Of a stretch of 64,000 nucleotides of DNA, positions 7,603 to 16,570 are shown piece after piece; the first letter of the stretch is position 1, and each line of letters starts with the position of its first letter. The stretch is taken from positions 1 to 64,000 of the forward strand of contig CAJUBZ010000011.1 of assembly GCA_910584795.1 (NCBI GenBank). Direction: 5' to 3'. Position numbers and translations under genes: made by a program. The DNA is from an uncultured Eubacterium sp. GTDB taxonomy: Bacteria > Bacillota > Clostridia > Lachnospirales > Lachnospiraceae. Below the pieces are notes generated by a model. It ran no database searches. It was given only the letters and a program-made list of their open reading frames with translations, and was not told the DNA's origin.

Positions 7603-8976
7603 TTATAAAAATACATATTTTAGTATAAACAAAATTGCTAAAACATACATCAGAGGTTTAACTTTCTTTGCCTTACCACAAACAGCATTTAAGATAACGT
7701 ACGATATTATTCCTAATCCGATACCTTCTGAAATACTATAGAACAATGGCATAGCTATTATACAAATATATGCCGGAATTGTTTCTACCATATTTTCATC
7801 CGAGAAAACAATATCCTTTATGGATGTAAACATTAAGAATCCTACCATAATCAATGCCGGTGCTGTAGCAAAACCTGGTATTGCTGTAAATATCGGTGCA
7901 AATAACATCGATACTAAGAATAACAATCCTGTAACAACTGCTGTAAGACCTGTACGGCCGCCTTCTGCAACACCAGCAGCTGATTCAACAAAAGTAGTTG
8001 TCGTTGATGTACCAAGAACGGCACCTGCACTTGTAGCAACAGCATCTGCTAACAATGCCGGTTTAATTTCAGGAAGTCTTCCTTCTTCATCCAGCATATC
8101 CGCTTTTGAACTAACACCGATTAAAGTTCCTAATGTATCAAATATATCTACAAATAGGAATGAGAATACGATAATTACAAAATTAAGAATATCTCCTTTA
8201 ATTTCACTGATAACACCACCACTGAATATCTGTCCAAAAGTTTTTCCTAAAGCTGAAAAATCTGTCATTGCAAATGTTGGGTACAAACTATAGTATCCAT
8301 TTTCAACATCTGGCACATATAATTTTACCGCCTGACAAATCATTCCTAAAATCCATGTTGCAAGAATACCAATAAGAATAGAACCTTTTACTCTCTTTAT
8401 GTATAATACAGCTGTAATAAACAATCCGATAAGCGCTAACAATGCACAAATACCTGCAGTATTAAAATTATCTCTAAAATTAATGATTGTTACAAGTGTT
8501 GAATCTTCATTTACACATAATTTAGCTCCCTGCAATCCAATAAATGCAATAAACAGTCCAATTCCAACAGAAACTGCTCTTTTTAATGTAAGAGGTATCG
8601 CATTAAATATTGCCTCACGCACATTCGTAAGCGAAAGAATAATAAAAATTATACCTTCTACGAATACTGCTGCAAGAGCAAGTTTCCATGAGTGTCCCAT
8701 TACTCCACAAACAGTAAATGCAAAGAATGCATTCAATCCCATACCTGCTGATAATGCAAATGGTAAGTTTGCCATAAATGCCATGCACATTGTACCAATA
8801 AATGATGCTAAACATGTTGCAAGCAATACCGCTGTCGGATCCATACCTGCTGCACCCAGGATGTTAGGATTTACTGCAAGTATATACGCCATTGTCATAA
8901 ATGTGGTAATACCTGCCACCACTTCAGTTTTTACTGTTGTGTTCTTTTGACTGAGTTTAAAAATTTTTTCGATCAT
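7603..8976 (-). CDS. NCS2 family purine permease (AzgA/PbuG-like)
   Basis: This 457-residue integral membrane protein imports purine bases such as hypoxanthine, guanine or adenine by proton symport. It starts MIEKIFKLSQKNTTVKTEVVA and shows the AzgA-subgroup segments GITTFMTMAYILAVNP, GMGLNAFFAFTVC and a FVESAAGVAEGGRTGLTA motif near residue 325. I placed the start at 8976 because AAGGAGAAAC precedes it; 29 extra in-frame codons upstream run through a leader hairpin. It is transcribed alone, with its own promoter and terminator. Confidence 0.92.
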   Translation of the reverse strand: MIEKIFKLSQKNTTVKTEVVAGITTFMTMAYILAVNPNILGAAGMDPTAVLLATCLASFIGTMCMAFMANLPFALSAGMGLNAFFAFTVCGVMGHSWKLALAAVFVEGIIFIILSLTNVREAIFNAIPLTLKRAVSVGIGLFIAFIGLQGAKLCVNEDSTLVTIINFRDNFNTAGICALLALIGLFITAVLYIKRVKGSILIGILATWILGMICQAVKLYVPDVENGYYSLYPTFAMTDFSALGKTFGQIFSGGVISEIKGDILNFVIIVFSFLFVDIFDTLGTLIGVSSKADMLDEEGRLPEIKPALLADAVATSAGAVLGTSTTTTFVESAAGVAEGGRTGLTAVVTGLLFLVSMLFAPIFTAIPGFATAPALIMVGFLMFTSIKDIVFSDENMVETIPAYICIIAMPLFYSISEGIGLGIISYVILNAVCGKAKKVKPLMYVLAILFILKYVFL

Positions 8977-8987
8977 GTTTCTCCTTC

Positions 8988-9074
8988 GTATAGCTCTGCT
9001 ATACTTTTCCTTTCTTATTATTTGCTTAAAGCATAAATTGAATATAGTGCTTTTATTTTTCATCTAAAAGCACT
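8988..9074 (-). promoter_or_regulatory. Structured 5' leader of the purine permease gene
   Basis: The transcript leader holds two hairpins. The first is a perfect 10-bp stem (AGTGCTTTTA/TAAAAGCACT, 9046-9074). The second is a 7-bp stem (GTATAGC/GCTATAC, 8988-9004) ending 5 nt upstream of the AAGGAG ribosome site. I looked for the purine-riboswitch signature and did not find it. The second hairpin could affect ribosome access. Confidence 0.45.
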
Positions 9075-9123
9075 ACGCCGACCTGAAAATAAATTTTCAC
9101 TTATATCTTATCAGATTTTTATT

Positions 9124-9152
9124 ATATTATCTACAAAAATCTTCATTTTCAA
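9124..9152 (-). promoter_or_regulatory. Predicted promoter of the purine permease gene
   Basis: On the minus strand TTGAAA (9152-9147) and TAATAT (9129-9124) are 17 nt apart. They give a leader of roughly 140 nt before the start codon at 8976. Confidence 0.5.
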
Positions 9153-9182
9153 TTAATATTTATGTAAATTTTTAACAAAAAA

Positions 9183-9222
9183 TATAGCGAAGAGAATTCT
9201 ATCAGTCATTCTCTCCGCTATA
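9183..9222 (-). terminator. Terminator after the GH81 gene
   Basis: TATAGCG-A-AGAGAAT pairs with ATTCTCT-C-CGCTATA with one mismatch. It lies 13 bp after the GH81 stop codon. Confidence 0.7.
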
Positions 9223-9234
9223 CGCATCATTCCA

Positions 9235-12200
9235 TTATTTCTTCACAATCTTATTTCCTTTCGTGATTTTCTTTTTCAGCAATTTTGTATATTTCTTTTT
9301 CCTCTTTGCGAAAACTTTTATCACCGCATTTTTATTGATTGCTCCAAATGCTTTCTTACCAACCTTTTTAAGTTTTTTACTCTTAATCAAAATCTTTTTA
9401 AGCTTTTTACATTTAAAGAATGCTTTTTTACCAATTCCTGTTATTCCGCTTCCAATTGTAACACTCTTCAGTTTTTTGCATCCTTTAAACGCATTTGCTC
9501 TCACTTCAACTACTTTATAAGTAACATTTTTATAAACAACCTTCTTCGGAATGCTTACCTTCTTGATTTTTTTAGATTTTGCCCCAAAGACTCTAACTGT
9601 TCTCTTTGTTGTATTTTTAATCTGATATTTCAATTTTTTATACACAAAGATTTTATTAATTTTGTGTTCAGATTTATCATCAGTCTTTGTTGGTTCCTCC
9701 ACATTTTGCTTGGTTGGATTCTCCGTTGGCTTTTCCGTTGACGGTTCTGTCGGTTTCTCCGTTGGTGCTTCTGTTGGTGCTTCTGTTGGTGGCTCCGTTG
9801 GTGCTTCTGTCGGTGGCTCCGTTGATGGTTCCGTCGTTGGTTCTGTTGGTGGCTCCGTTGGTTTCGGTTTGTTATAATTGATTACATTTGATGGGTTACT
9901 ATAACCACTTTTAACATAATTCTTACTATCTGACGCCGGTACTGCAACTACATAATAAGTATATTTTCCTGAACTGCTGAGATTCTCATCTACATAACTT
10001 GTATTTGATACTGTAGCAACAACTTTCTTCGTAGCTGTCGGTGAAGTTCTATAAACAATATAACTCTGTGCATGTTCTACTGCATCCCATGTAACCTCAA
10101 TCTTATCACCATTTAATGTTGCCAACACAGGTGGTGCATTCAATTGTTCCTTTTGATCTACACCTCTTCCATAAAGTTTTACCTCATAAATAGAATCACC
10201 ATATCCGGTTTTTCTCTCAACACAATAAATTCTCACATAACGTGCATTCGTTACCTTCGATAATGAAACAGACTCAAGTCCTGAACTTCTATTTTCATCA
10301 CCATTACCTTCACCGCCTTTACCATTTTCCTGTGTAAATACAGTCGTCCAATTTCTATTATCCGTCGACGTTTCGATAACATACTTCTTTGCAGCAGCTG
10401 CTTCCCAGTAAATCTTAATTCCACCAACTTCTTCTTCACGTCCTAAATCAATTGTCAAATATTGTGGATCTGCTGCTTTTGATTCCCATCTTGTTCCAAA
10501 ATCACCATCAATAATCTTATCTCCGGTATTTGTGTTATTCGCTTCTGACGAAACATCAATAACCTTTGCTCCACTTAAATTAATTTCAGGATAACCTGTC
10601 AAATCAGCCATGGTAAGATCATCCGAATCTGCTACTGGTGGTTTTGTTCCGGCTTTGTATATCTTTACATAATTAAAATTAAATCCACCATCTACTAAAA
10701 GCAGTTTCATCTGATACTGACCTTCTTTTAAATGTATCGTCTTTGTATCTTTTACATTCTTCCAATCTGTAGTTGAATTGTCAAGATATGTTGTCAGAAT
10801 ATAATCTGCATCGTTGTCCGTTTTTAATCTAATTGCACTGTTCTTTTCTCTATTTGTACACTGTACTCTATAATCTACAACATAATCTCCTTCTTCCTCT
10901 ACATTAAGATTATATAAAAGACTGTCTCCATCATCTATCCAACCAATATATCCACCTTCCGTATTATCCGTTGTCGGTTCACATCCAAAATTTGTATCAT
11001 AATCTTCTGCTTCTACAACCCCCGGAATATCACACACTTTATCTCTGCTTTCATACGGAACATATTCTGTATCTTGTGTCTTATCTTCATTCTTCGTAGG
11101 ATCAACAGATACCAAAGCATGTTTTGGAACTATCACACTTCCCAGATTACCTTTTTCATTCACAAAGTTTACAGTAGTTGTTTTATCAGTTGGATTCCAT
11201 ACCTGTGCTGAATATATTGTTTTTCCGCCAATTGTCTTTTTAAATACCTGATAAGAAGTATAATTGCTGCTCCAGATGTCTGTACAAATATTTCCTTTTG
11301 CACACATATTCTGAATATACCAATAAGAATTGAACATCTCATCTGTCGACAGAACGCCACCTACATAATCTCCATTCTCATTTAAGTGAGATCTATATTC
11401 ATCCGACCAGCGTTTTGCCGCACCTTCTGAATCACTCAACGCCATATATGGCCATAGAATATGATACCATCCTTCCGGATCAGAATTGCCTTCTGCTGAT
11501 ACTTTCTTCTGATATGCTCTCTGCACCTCTTCATACTCTGTCCAAATCTTTCCGGCTGTTTTTTTATCATATCCCATATATGTAATTGCCGGTGTAACCG
11601 GAAGCATGTGAATTCCCATAATACAACATGGATTACCGGAGAAATATGTTCCGTTTGTATAACCAAGTCCCCATATCATTCCAATATAAGGAATACTGTT
11701 TACATTGCTGTCGCCATAAGCCTTTTTACCATAATCTCCTGCCCAATTATGGCTGTCTCTGTCTGTTCCTTTATCAATATTAAACCAGTATTGCTCAATG
11801 GCATTAATCTCTGAAGTATATCCCCATATTCCGGCGTTCTCATACTTTTTATTTCCGGTAACTAATCCCCAAAGATATAATCCTGCCCAGCCAAATGTGG
11901 CTTCCGACGCAGACTCTTGGTTATTACCACTGTTATTGTCACCATATCCACCAGCCCATGAGTGTCCTTCGTATACATCAAAGTTTCTCATAAATGGAAG
12001 CATCGTATCATCCTTATCTGGATTCATACAATCCCTGATAAGTAATTCTATCATTTCACCATAATCTTCAACAAATGTATCATCATAAGATGCCAACACT
12101 GCTGCCGGGAATATAAAATATGCCCATAAGAAATGATGATCTGATAAGTTAATAGCCATACCATGGTCTCCACCATCACCACTAACTGCTCCCCAGCTTG

Positions 12201-14685
12201 TATGATAGTACATATAATAAGGGTAATCCGCTTCCCCATCATAAGTCAGCCAATTCTGCATAATCTTCTTTAATACATCAATCAGTTTATCTCTAGTCTC
12301 ATACTCTCCTAACTGTTCTGCAATCAATATTCCCATTGCTATAGGATGAGACTTTTTTCCTTCCCAGTAAGGATCTGCTACCCAGTAGGATTTCAATGCA
12401 CTATCTGTAAACTGTTTCAAATATGCATACATCCATTCTTCATCATAGCTGTTTGACTCACTCGGTGTCGTGTATTGTGGAATAATTCCATGAAACTCCT
12501 GACTGTATGAAAAAGTATTTCCTTCATGAATACGCAAATCGCCTCTACTGGATGTGTAAATTAAAGCTTTATCATTTACTTGCGCATAAGAATCATTTGA
12601 ATATTTCCACTGATGTGGCATCATACACATTAAAGTTGTGTTTGAAATTCCTGTACCTGTTCTTTTTTGTGAAACTGTAGTTTTATAATTCGTTGTACAA
12701 ATTCCTTTTGCCTCGTCATAATTATAATCAACTACTGTATCTGTTACATACGAATATGCATATTTATACATATATTCTAACTGTTTCACTGCATCGCCAT
12801 CTCTTAATGATTCCGGATTTGCAATTTTATCTGTTTCTTCTTTACTTGCAAGTAATGGTATTGCTTCTTCTACTGCTAAAGCTCCAACCACTAGGTAATT
12901 CTGATTGCTTCCAAGTTTAATTTTTAATTTATTTCCAACTTTTGTTACTGTAGAATTTTCCGGCATATATACACCATAATAATGATACTGTTTCTTATTT
13001 CCATCACCCGGTGCCTCGCTTTCATTCTGTGTTTCCACAGCAAAATGATCTACAGTTACTGCTTTTCCATCTTCTTTAATAATTTCATTTCCATTTCTGT
13101 CCATGAATTTAATTAAATTGCTCACACTTAATTCAACTGAATTAGGATTTGCAAATGTTGTATATGCATAAGGAGAACCCTTAATTAAAGTGCTCAACAT
13201 CTTTGGTGTATCATTATCACTATATTTTACATTAACAGACCAATCACCATATCCATCTAATTTTGCACTGGCCTTTCCTGTAATATCAGCTGAATTTACA
13301 GTAAGATCAAAATGTCTGCTGTCAACACCCATACCACCATTGTCTGCACGATTGTATAATCCATCTGTATAATACATTGATAATCCTGTTGCAGAATATT
13401 TATATGCCATAGGAAGTGCCGGCATAACGTCACTGTACTGCGTATATATAATAGATGTCCACCAGTCATTGGAAGGAATTGGTGTACTTATTTTTGATGA
13501 TACATACTTTGGCTCTCTTGGCTGCAAAAGATTTGCATCATCTATCACATAACTTCCTTTTCCTAACTTTACTACTTTCTTCTCCGGAAGTTTATCGATT
13601 GTATTTGTTACTTTTTCATCCCCTGCCTGATATTCGTATACCTGTAATTCTCTAACAGAATATCCGGAACCACGGCCCATAAGGATTCCCTGCATTCTTA
13701 CATATCTCACATTTTCGGCATAGAATCTGATATCCTCATCCTCGCCATTTCCTTCTAACTGTCTATAAACTGTCTTAAATTTTTTTCCATCTTCTGACAC
13801 CTGTAAATCCCAGATATTTCCATACTCTACCTGCCACTGCAAAAACACACGGCCTAAAGTATATTTAGCACCCAAATCTACAGTAAGGCTCTGATTACAC
13901 TTACTTTGTACATTATCATCACCTTCTGATAACCAGTATGTATCATAATTTCCATCTACTGCATTCGAGCCATCCATAGGTGTAGATGCCCACCAAGGTG
14001 TTGCATAAGATGTTGCCTCTGCCTTTTTTCCTAAAGCAATATTTTTTGCATCAGATACAGGCTCATTACAATCTTCATCGCCGATACCATAGATTTCTAT
14101 TTCCCTGATAGATGCTCCCCAGCCTGATTTTTTATCGGATGAACCCGCCTGAGATTTGCTATAATTAATCAATACTCTCACATAACGTCCATTTTTCTGT
14201 GTCAATTTATATCCTGCGGTACCATCTGTACTAATCGTATCCTGATAATATGTATAGTCTACCGTTCCATCATCACGAAGCACATGCTTTTCTGTACCAC
14301 CATTTCCACTGGTTGTCTCGTAAACTTTTGTCCAGTTAATTTCATCATCAGATACAAAAATCTGATATGCCACACCATAACTTGCATTATTCTGCCAGTT
14401 AATAACGACCTTGCTTATATCAGCCTTTCCACCTAAGTCTACATCCAGCCACTGGTCAGCCAAATTGGCTGCTGCTCCCCACTGTGTACTCAGTCTTCCA
14501 TCCGTAGCAAAAGTAGCCACATCTCCACCATTGTTCGATGAAGAATAAGCCGGTCTGTTTGCTGACAACAGCCAAGGTTTACTGCGGTCTACTGCTTTTG
14601 CAGTATTACTGTTTACACTGCTGCCACAAATACTCAGTGATACACAAAGCATCATTGAAATTACTTTTTTTAAAATTATTTTCAT
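9235..14685 (-). CDS. Secreted multidomain GH81 endo-beta-1,3-glucanase
   Basis: An 1816-residue extracellular enzyme predicted to cleave beta-1,3-glucans (laminarin, callose, yeast or fungal wall glucan). Approximate domains: signal peptide 1-31 (cut after TAKA); F5/8-type C lectin domains 35-200 and 212-348; GH81 catalytic module 385-1195; CBM6-like 1215-1345; third F5/8-C 1372-1507; fibronectin III 1512-1598; Pro/Thr/Glu linker 1605-1665 of PTEP/PTEA repeats; C-terminal Lys-rich BspA-type leucine-rich repeat 1712-1816. GH81 hallmarks are LSDHHFLWAYF near 852, RNFDVYEGHSWAGG near 905 and NNQESASEATFGWAG near 925 with the acidic catalytic residues. AAGGAG precedes the ATG. A 44-nt palindrome 75 bp upstream may be its operator. 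The basic C-terminus could hold it at the wall. Confidence 0.93.
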   Translation of the reverse strand: MKIILKKVISMMLCVSLSICGSSVNSNTAKAVDRSKPWLLSANRPAYSSSNNGGDVATFATDGRLSTQWGAAANLADQWLDVDLGGKADISKVVINWQNNASYGVAYQIFVSDDEINWTKVYETTSGNGGTEKHVLRDDGTVDYTYYQDTISTDGTAGYKLTQKNGRYVRVLINYSKSQAGSSDKKSGWGASIREIEIYGIGDEDCNEPVSDAKNIALGKKAEATSYATPWWASTPMDGSNAVDGNYDTYWLSEGDDNVQSKCNQSLTVDLGAKYTLGRVFLQWQVEYGNIWDLQVSEDGKKFKTVYRQLEGNGEDEDIRFYAENVRYVRMQGILMGRGSGYSVRELQVYEYQAGDEKVTNTIDKLPEKKVVKLGKGSYVIDDANLLQPREPKYVSSKISTPIPSNDWWTSIIYTQYSDVMPALPMAYKYSATGLSMYYTDGLYNRADNGGMGVDSRHFDLTVNSADITGKASAKLDGYGDWSVNVKYSDNDTPKMLSTLIKGSPYAYTTFANPNSVELSVSNLIKFMDRNGNEIIKEDGKAVTVDHFAVETQNESEAPGDGNKKQYHYYGVYMPENSTVTKVGNKLKIKLGSNQNYLVVGALAVEEAIPLLASKEETDKIANPESLRDGDAVKQLEYMYKYAYSYVTDTVVDYNYDEAKGICTTNYKTTVSQKRTGTGISNTTLMCMMPHQWKYSNDSYAQVNDKALIYTSSRGDLRIHEGNTFSYSQEFHGIIPQYTTPSESNSYDEEWMYAYLKQFTDSALKSYWVADPYWEGKKSHPIAMGILIAEQLGEYETRDKLIDVLKKIMQNWLTYDGEADYPYYMYYHTSWGAVSGDGGDHGMAINLSDHHFLWAYFIFPAAVLASYDDTFVEDYGEMIELLIRDCMNPDKDDTMLPFMRNFDVYEGHSWAGGYGDNNSGNNQESASEATFGWAGLYLWGLVTGNKKYENAGIWGYTSEINAIEQYWFNIDKGTDRDSHNWAGDYGKKAYGDSNVNSIPYIGMIWGLGYTNGTYFSGNPCCIMGIHMLPVTPAITYMGYDKKTAGKIWTEYEEVQRAYQKKVSAEGNSDPEGWYHILWPYMALSDSEGAAKRWSDEYRSHLNENGDYVGGVLSTDEMFNSYWYIQNMCAKGNICTDIWSSNYTSYQVFKKTIGGKTIYSAQVWNPTDKTTTVNFVNEKGNLGSVIVPKHALVSVDPTKNEDKTQDTEYVPYESRDKVCDIPGVVEAEDYDTNFGCEPTTDNTEGGYIGWIDDGDSLLYNLNVEEEGDYVVDYRVQCTNREKNSAIRLKTDNDADYILTTYLDNSTTDWKNVKDTKTIHLKEGQYQMKLLLVDGGFNFNYVKIYKAGTKPPVADSDDLTMADLTGYPEINLSGAKVIDVSSEANNTNTGDKIIDGDFGTRWESKAADPQYLTIDLGREEEVGGIKIYWEAAAAKKYVIETSTDNRNWTTVFTQENGKGGEGNGDENRSSGLESVSLSKVTNARYVRIYCVERKTGYGDSIYEVKLYGRGVDQKEQLNAPPVLATLNGDKIEVTWDAVEHAQSYIVYRTSPTATKKVVATVSNTSYVDENLSSSGKYTYYVVAVPASDSKNYVKSGYSNPSNVINYNKPKPTEPPTEPTTEPSTEPPTEAPTEPPTEAPTEAPTEKPTEPSTEKPTENPTKQNVEEPTKTDDKSEHKINKIFVYKKLKYQIKNTTKRTVRVFGAKSKKIKKVSIPKKVVYKNVTYKVVEVRANAFKGCKKLKSVTIGSGITGIGKKAFFKCKKLKKILIKSKKLKKVGKKAFGAINKNAVIKVFAKRKKKYTKLLKKKITKGNKIVKK

Positions 14686-14759
14686 ATAAATACTTCTCCT
14701 TTTCTATAATTCGACACTTCTCCCTCTAATATATTTTTAGAATAACATAGCAAAAATCA

Positions 14760-14803
14760 AAAATCCACAGAGTTTAGAAACGTTTCTAAATTCTGTGGAT
14801 TTT
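14760..14803. promoter_or_regulatory. 44-nt near-perfect palindrome upstream of the GH81 gene
   Basis: The two 22-nt arms differ at one position, and the centre is AGAAACGTTTCT. A CG-centred palindrome of this kind is typical of LacI/GalR-family operators. It ends about 75 bp before the glucanase start, where promoter elements should lie. T-rich flanks mean it could instead act as a terminator hairpin for upstream transcripts. No LacI-family gene is in the window. Confidence 0.55.
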
Positions 14804-15108
14804 AAACAATAAAAATCTTTTTATCTATGCAAGATTTTTTCTTTTTCGTTTTGATATGTTTTTATATTTTTTGTTTATTTTTAAAGGGAAACTATGCAAA
14901 AAAGGCTTTAAGTGTAACCCTTTTCAAAAAGCGACTTTTCTATTAATAAAAATATTTTTATTTAAATTAGAAATAATTTATTTTTCCGATTGTCCCACAT
15001 ACTTATCAAGCCTTCTTGTAATATATTACATAATGCCCTCCTGCTTTTCGGCTAATTTTAATTTAAAATTAGCCGATATATGCTTACACACTCATTCTTT
15101 TTATAAAC
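14804..15108. other. Intergenic region with one 12-bp hairpin
   Basis: About 300 bp of AT-rich DNA without a supportable gene. It contains CGGCTAATTTTA paired with TAAAATTAGCCG (15049-15060 with 15064-15075), which may terminate the HTH gene ending at 15109, although it lacks a clear U-run. I see nothing else in it. Confidence 0.5.
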
Positions 15109-15726
15109 TTATATGATATCATCAATCTCGCACCCGATACTCTCTGCTAGTTTTTTCACTGTTTCTACTTGTGCTTTCCGAATATCTTTTACTCCCTGCT
15201 CATATGCCTGTAAAGTTCTAAGACTGGTGCCACTTCTTTCTGCTAATTCCGACTGAGATAGCCCTGCCACTTCTCTTTGCTTTTTCAGTAAATTTTTCCT
15301 CTTTCCTTGTAAATCATCTAAATAATTATATAATTTTGTAATATCCATCTGATGATACTTCGGGTACATATTTAACAGTTCATTATATTTTATCAGTCTA
15401 TGTATTTGTTTAAAGCTATGTCCACTATAATTTTGATATTGAATCAAAGCCCACCCGCACCAATAATCTGCGCTTCTTGAATCCACAGTTATTACGCTAC
15501 TATTCTCTTTTAAATCATATCCTATTTCATCTGCAATATCTCTGGCTAATTCTATTCCTGATCTTCCTGCTACAAACTTAGGATTTGTATGTTCTATTTG
15601 ATTTGCAATTCCAGAACATATCATCATATCCATAAACTCATCTCCGTCCATGCTACAATTATTTATGGCATAATCAAACATTGCTCCAAATGTTCCTTTC
15701 ATTCCTCCAAGATACTCATCATTCAT
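15109..15726 (-). CDS. HTH protein, probable antitoxin partner of a DUF3990-type toxin
   Basis: This 205-residue protein has its XRE helix-turn-helix at the C-terminus (about residues 145-205; AGLSQSELAERSGTSLRTLQ), which is unusual. The middle contains SADYWCGWALIQYQNYSG and YPKYHQMDITKLYNYLDDL, a pattern I recall from HTH proteins encoded beside DUF3990 genes in Clostridia. The frame directly upstream is a truncated DUF3990 C-terminus, which supports this reading. The start has GGAGAGG upstream. If the toxin is dead, this gene is an orphan antitoxin or has been reused as a regulator. Confidence 0.65.
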   Translation of the reverse strand: MNDEYLGGMKGTFGAMFDYAINNCSMDGDEFMDMMICSGIANQIEHTNPKFVAGRSGIELARDIADEIGYDLKENSSVITVDSRSADYWCGWALIQYQNYSGHSFKQIHRLIKYNELLNMYPKYHQMDITKLYNYLDDLQGKRKNLLKKQREVAGLSQSELAERSGTSLRTLQAYEQGVKDIRKAQVETVKKLAESIGCEIDDII

Positions 15727-15743
15727 TTTCTCATACCTCTCCT

Positions 15744-16068
15744 TTATTCTGACCCTAAATTATCTTTCATAATATCTCTAATAAAGGTACCTGATAATAT
15801 ATCTGTTTTTATCTTTTTATAATGGGTACGTGCCTGTTTATCCCTGCTCTGCTTTTTTGCATAATAGATACTACGATCAGCATACTCTGATTTTTCTTTC
15901 AAAAATTGAATCCTCTCAAATGCTTTCTGACTTTTTAATACAATCTGTTCCCCTAATTTTCCCAAATGCATCGCTTTTTCTAATTTCTGTATGCTTATTG
16001 TATTATTTAAAAAATCTTCTGCAAATCGAAAATAGGAATCATCTGCCGTAGCCGTTTCAAGAAAAAAC
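15744..16068 (-). pseudogene. Truncated DUF3990 (ADP-ribosyltransferase-like toxin) remnant
   Basis: The reading frame ending at 15744 can be followed upstream past its first ATG as ...TADDSYFRFAEDFLNNT, then AMHLGKLGEQIVLKSQKAF. I recognise this as the C-terminal half of DUF3990 proteins. The frame is lost at a stop just beyond 16068, where the 74-nt palindromic array begins. The N-terminal half, which would hold the NAD-binding part, is missing. An internal ATG at 15971 would still give 75 residues (LGEQIVLKSQ... to GTFIRDIMKDN), so a short product is possible. Family assignment is from memory. Confidence 0.6.
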
Positions 16069-16094
16069 TTTTTTTACATGGATTCCAAACTCTT

Positions 16095-16281
16095 TTACAT
16101 GTATATTTGATTAGTTTGGAACAAAATACGTGTAATTTATTCTCATTTGACAGAAATCTCAAGACATTTTACACGTATATTCCACAATTTTAAAAAAAGC
16201 ACATGTAATTTATTCTCATTTGTTAGGAATCTTAAGAGATTTTACACGTATATTTGATAGTTTAGAAAAAAATACGTGTAA
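16095..16281. repeat. 74-nt tandem palindromic repeat array, locus 2
   Basis: Three units start at 16095, 16169 and 16242 (periods 74 and 73). Each is bounded by TTACATGTA or TTACACGTA and by ACGTGTAA or CATGTAA, 40-41 nt apart. The first two spacers are alike (TTATTCTCATTTG...) and differ from the spacers at loci 1 and 3. A partial arm, TTTTTACATGG, lies at 16071. The array begins exactly where the DUF3990 remnant loses its frame. Confidence 0.85.
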
Positions 16282-16299
16282 TTGGTTGTTTCCGTGAGT

Positions 16300-16480
16300 T
16301 TGGTAGTTTAACAAAAGATTAGAGAAACTCTCTGAACAGAAAAGTATTCTCGCGCACGTCTCTTATAGATTTACCTTCGGCAAATCTATAAGCACGCGGT
16401 ATCGCACACTTTTATGAAATGTATACTAAACGACTTAGCATCTTGACCTTCGGTCAATCTGCACGCGGTATTCGCAGAAT
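16300..16480. other. Hairpin-rich non-coding region downstream of etfA
   Basis: Several small hairpins lie side by side. One is TAGATTTACC-TTCG-GCAAATCTA near 16366-16390. Another is TTGACCTTCGGTCAA at 16443-16457. Both are followed by a similar motif, GCACGCGGTAT(T)CGCA. The region is richer in GC than its surroundings and has no ORF. It could be a series of terminators or a structured RNA. Confidence 0.5.
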
Positions 16481-16485
16481 ACCGC

Positions 16486-16552
16486 AATATAAGAAAAGAG
16501 AGAAAGCCTCATTCGTGCAAGCACGATTCAACCTTCTCTCTTTTCTTATATT
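16486..16552 (-). terminator. Large terminator-like hairpin after etfA
   Basis: A perfect 19-bp stem (16486-16504 with 16534-16552; AATATAAGAAAAGAGAGAA) encloses a 29-nt loop that contains a second hairpin, CGTGC/GCACG. A GCGGTATTC/GAATACCGC hairpin sits beside it at 16465-16485. It ends 19 bp beyond the etfA stop codon. Confidence 0.75.
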
Positions 16553-16570
16553 AAGTCGCTTTGTTCAAAA

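Noticed and set aside
9046..9120. Purine riboswitch upstream of the permease
   Set aside because: The conserved core of the purine aptamer is not present on the minus strand.
9662..9881. Plus-strand frames with SVGGSVGASV-type repeats
   Set aside because: They are the antisense of the Pro/Thr/Glu linker of the glucanase.
16095..16281. CRISPR array
   Set aside because: Units are bounded by long-spaced inverted arms, the internal and spacer sequences vary little within the locus, and there are no cas genes.
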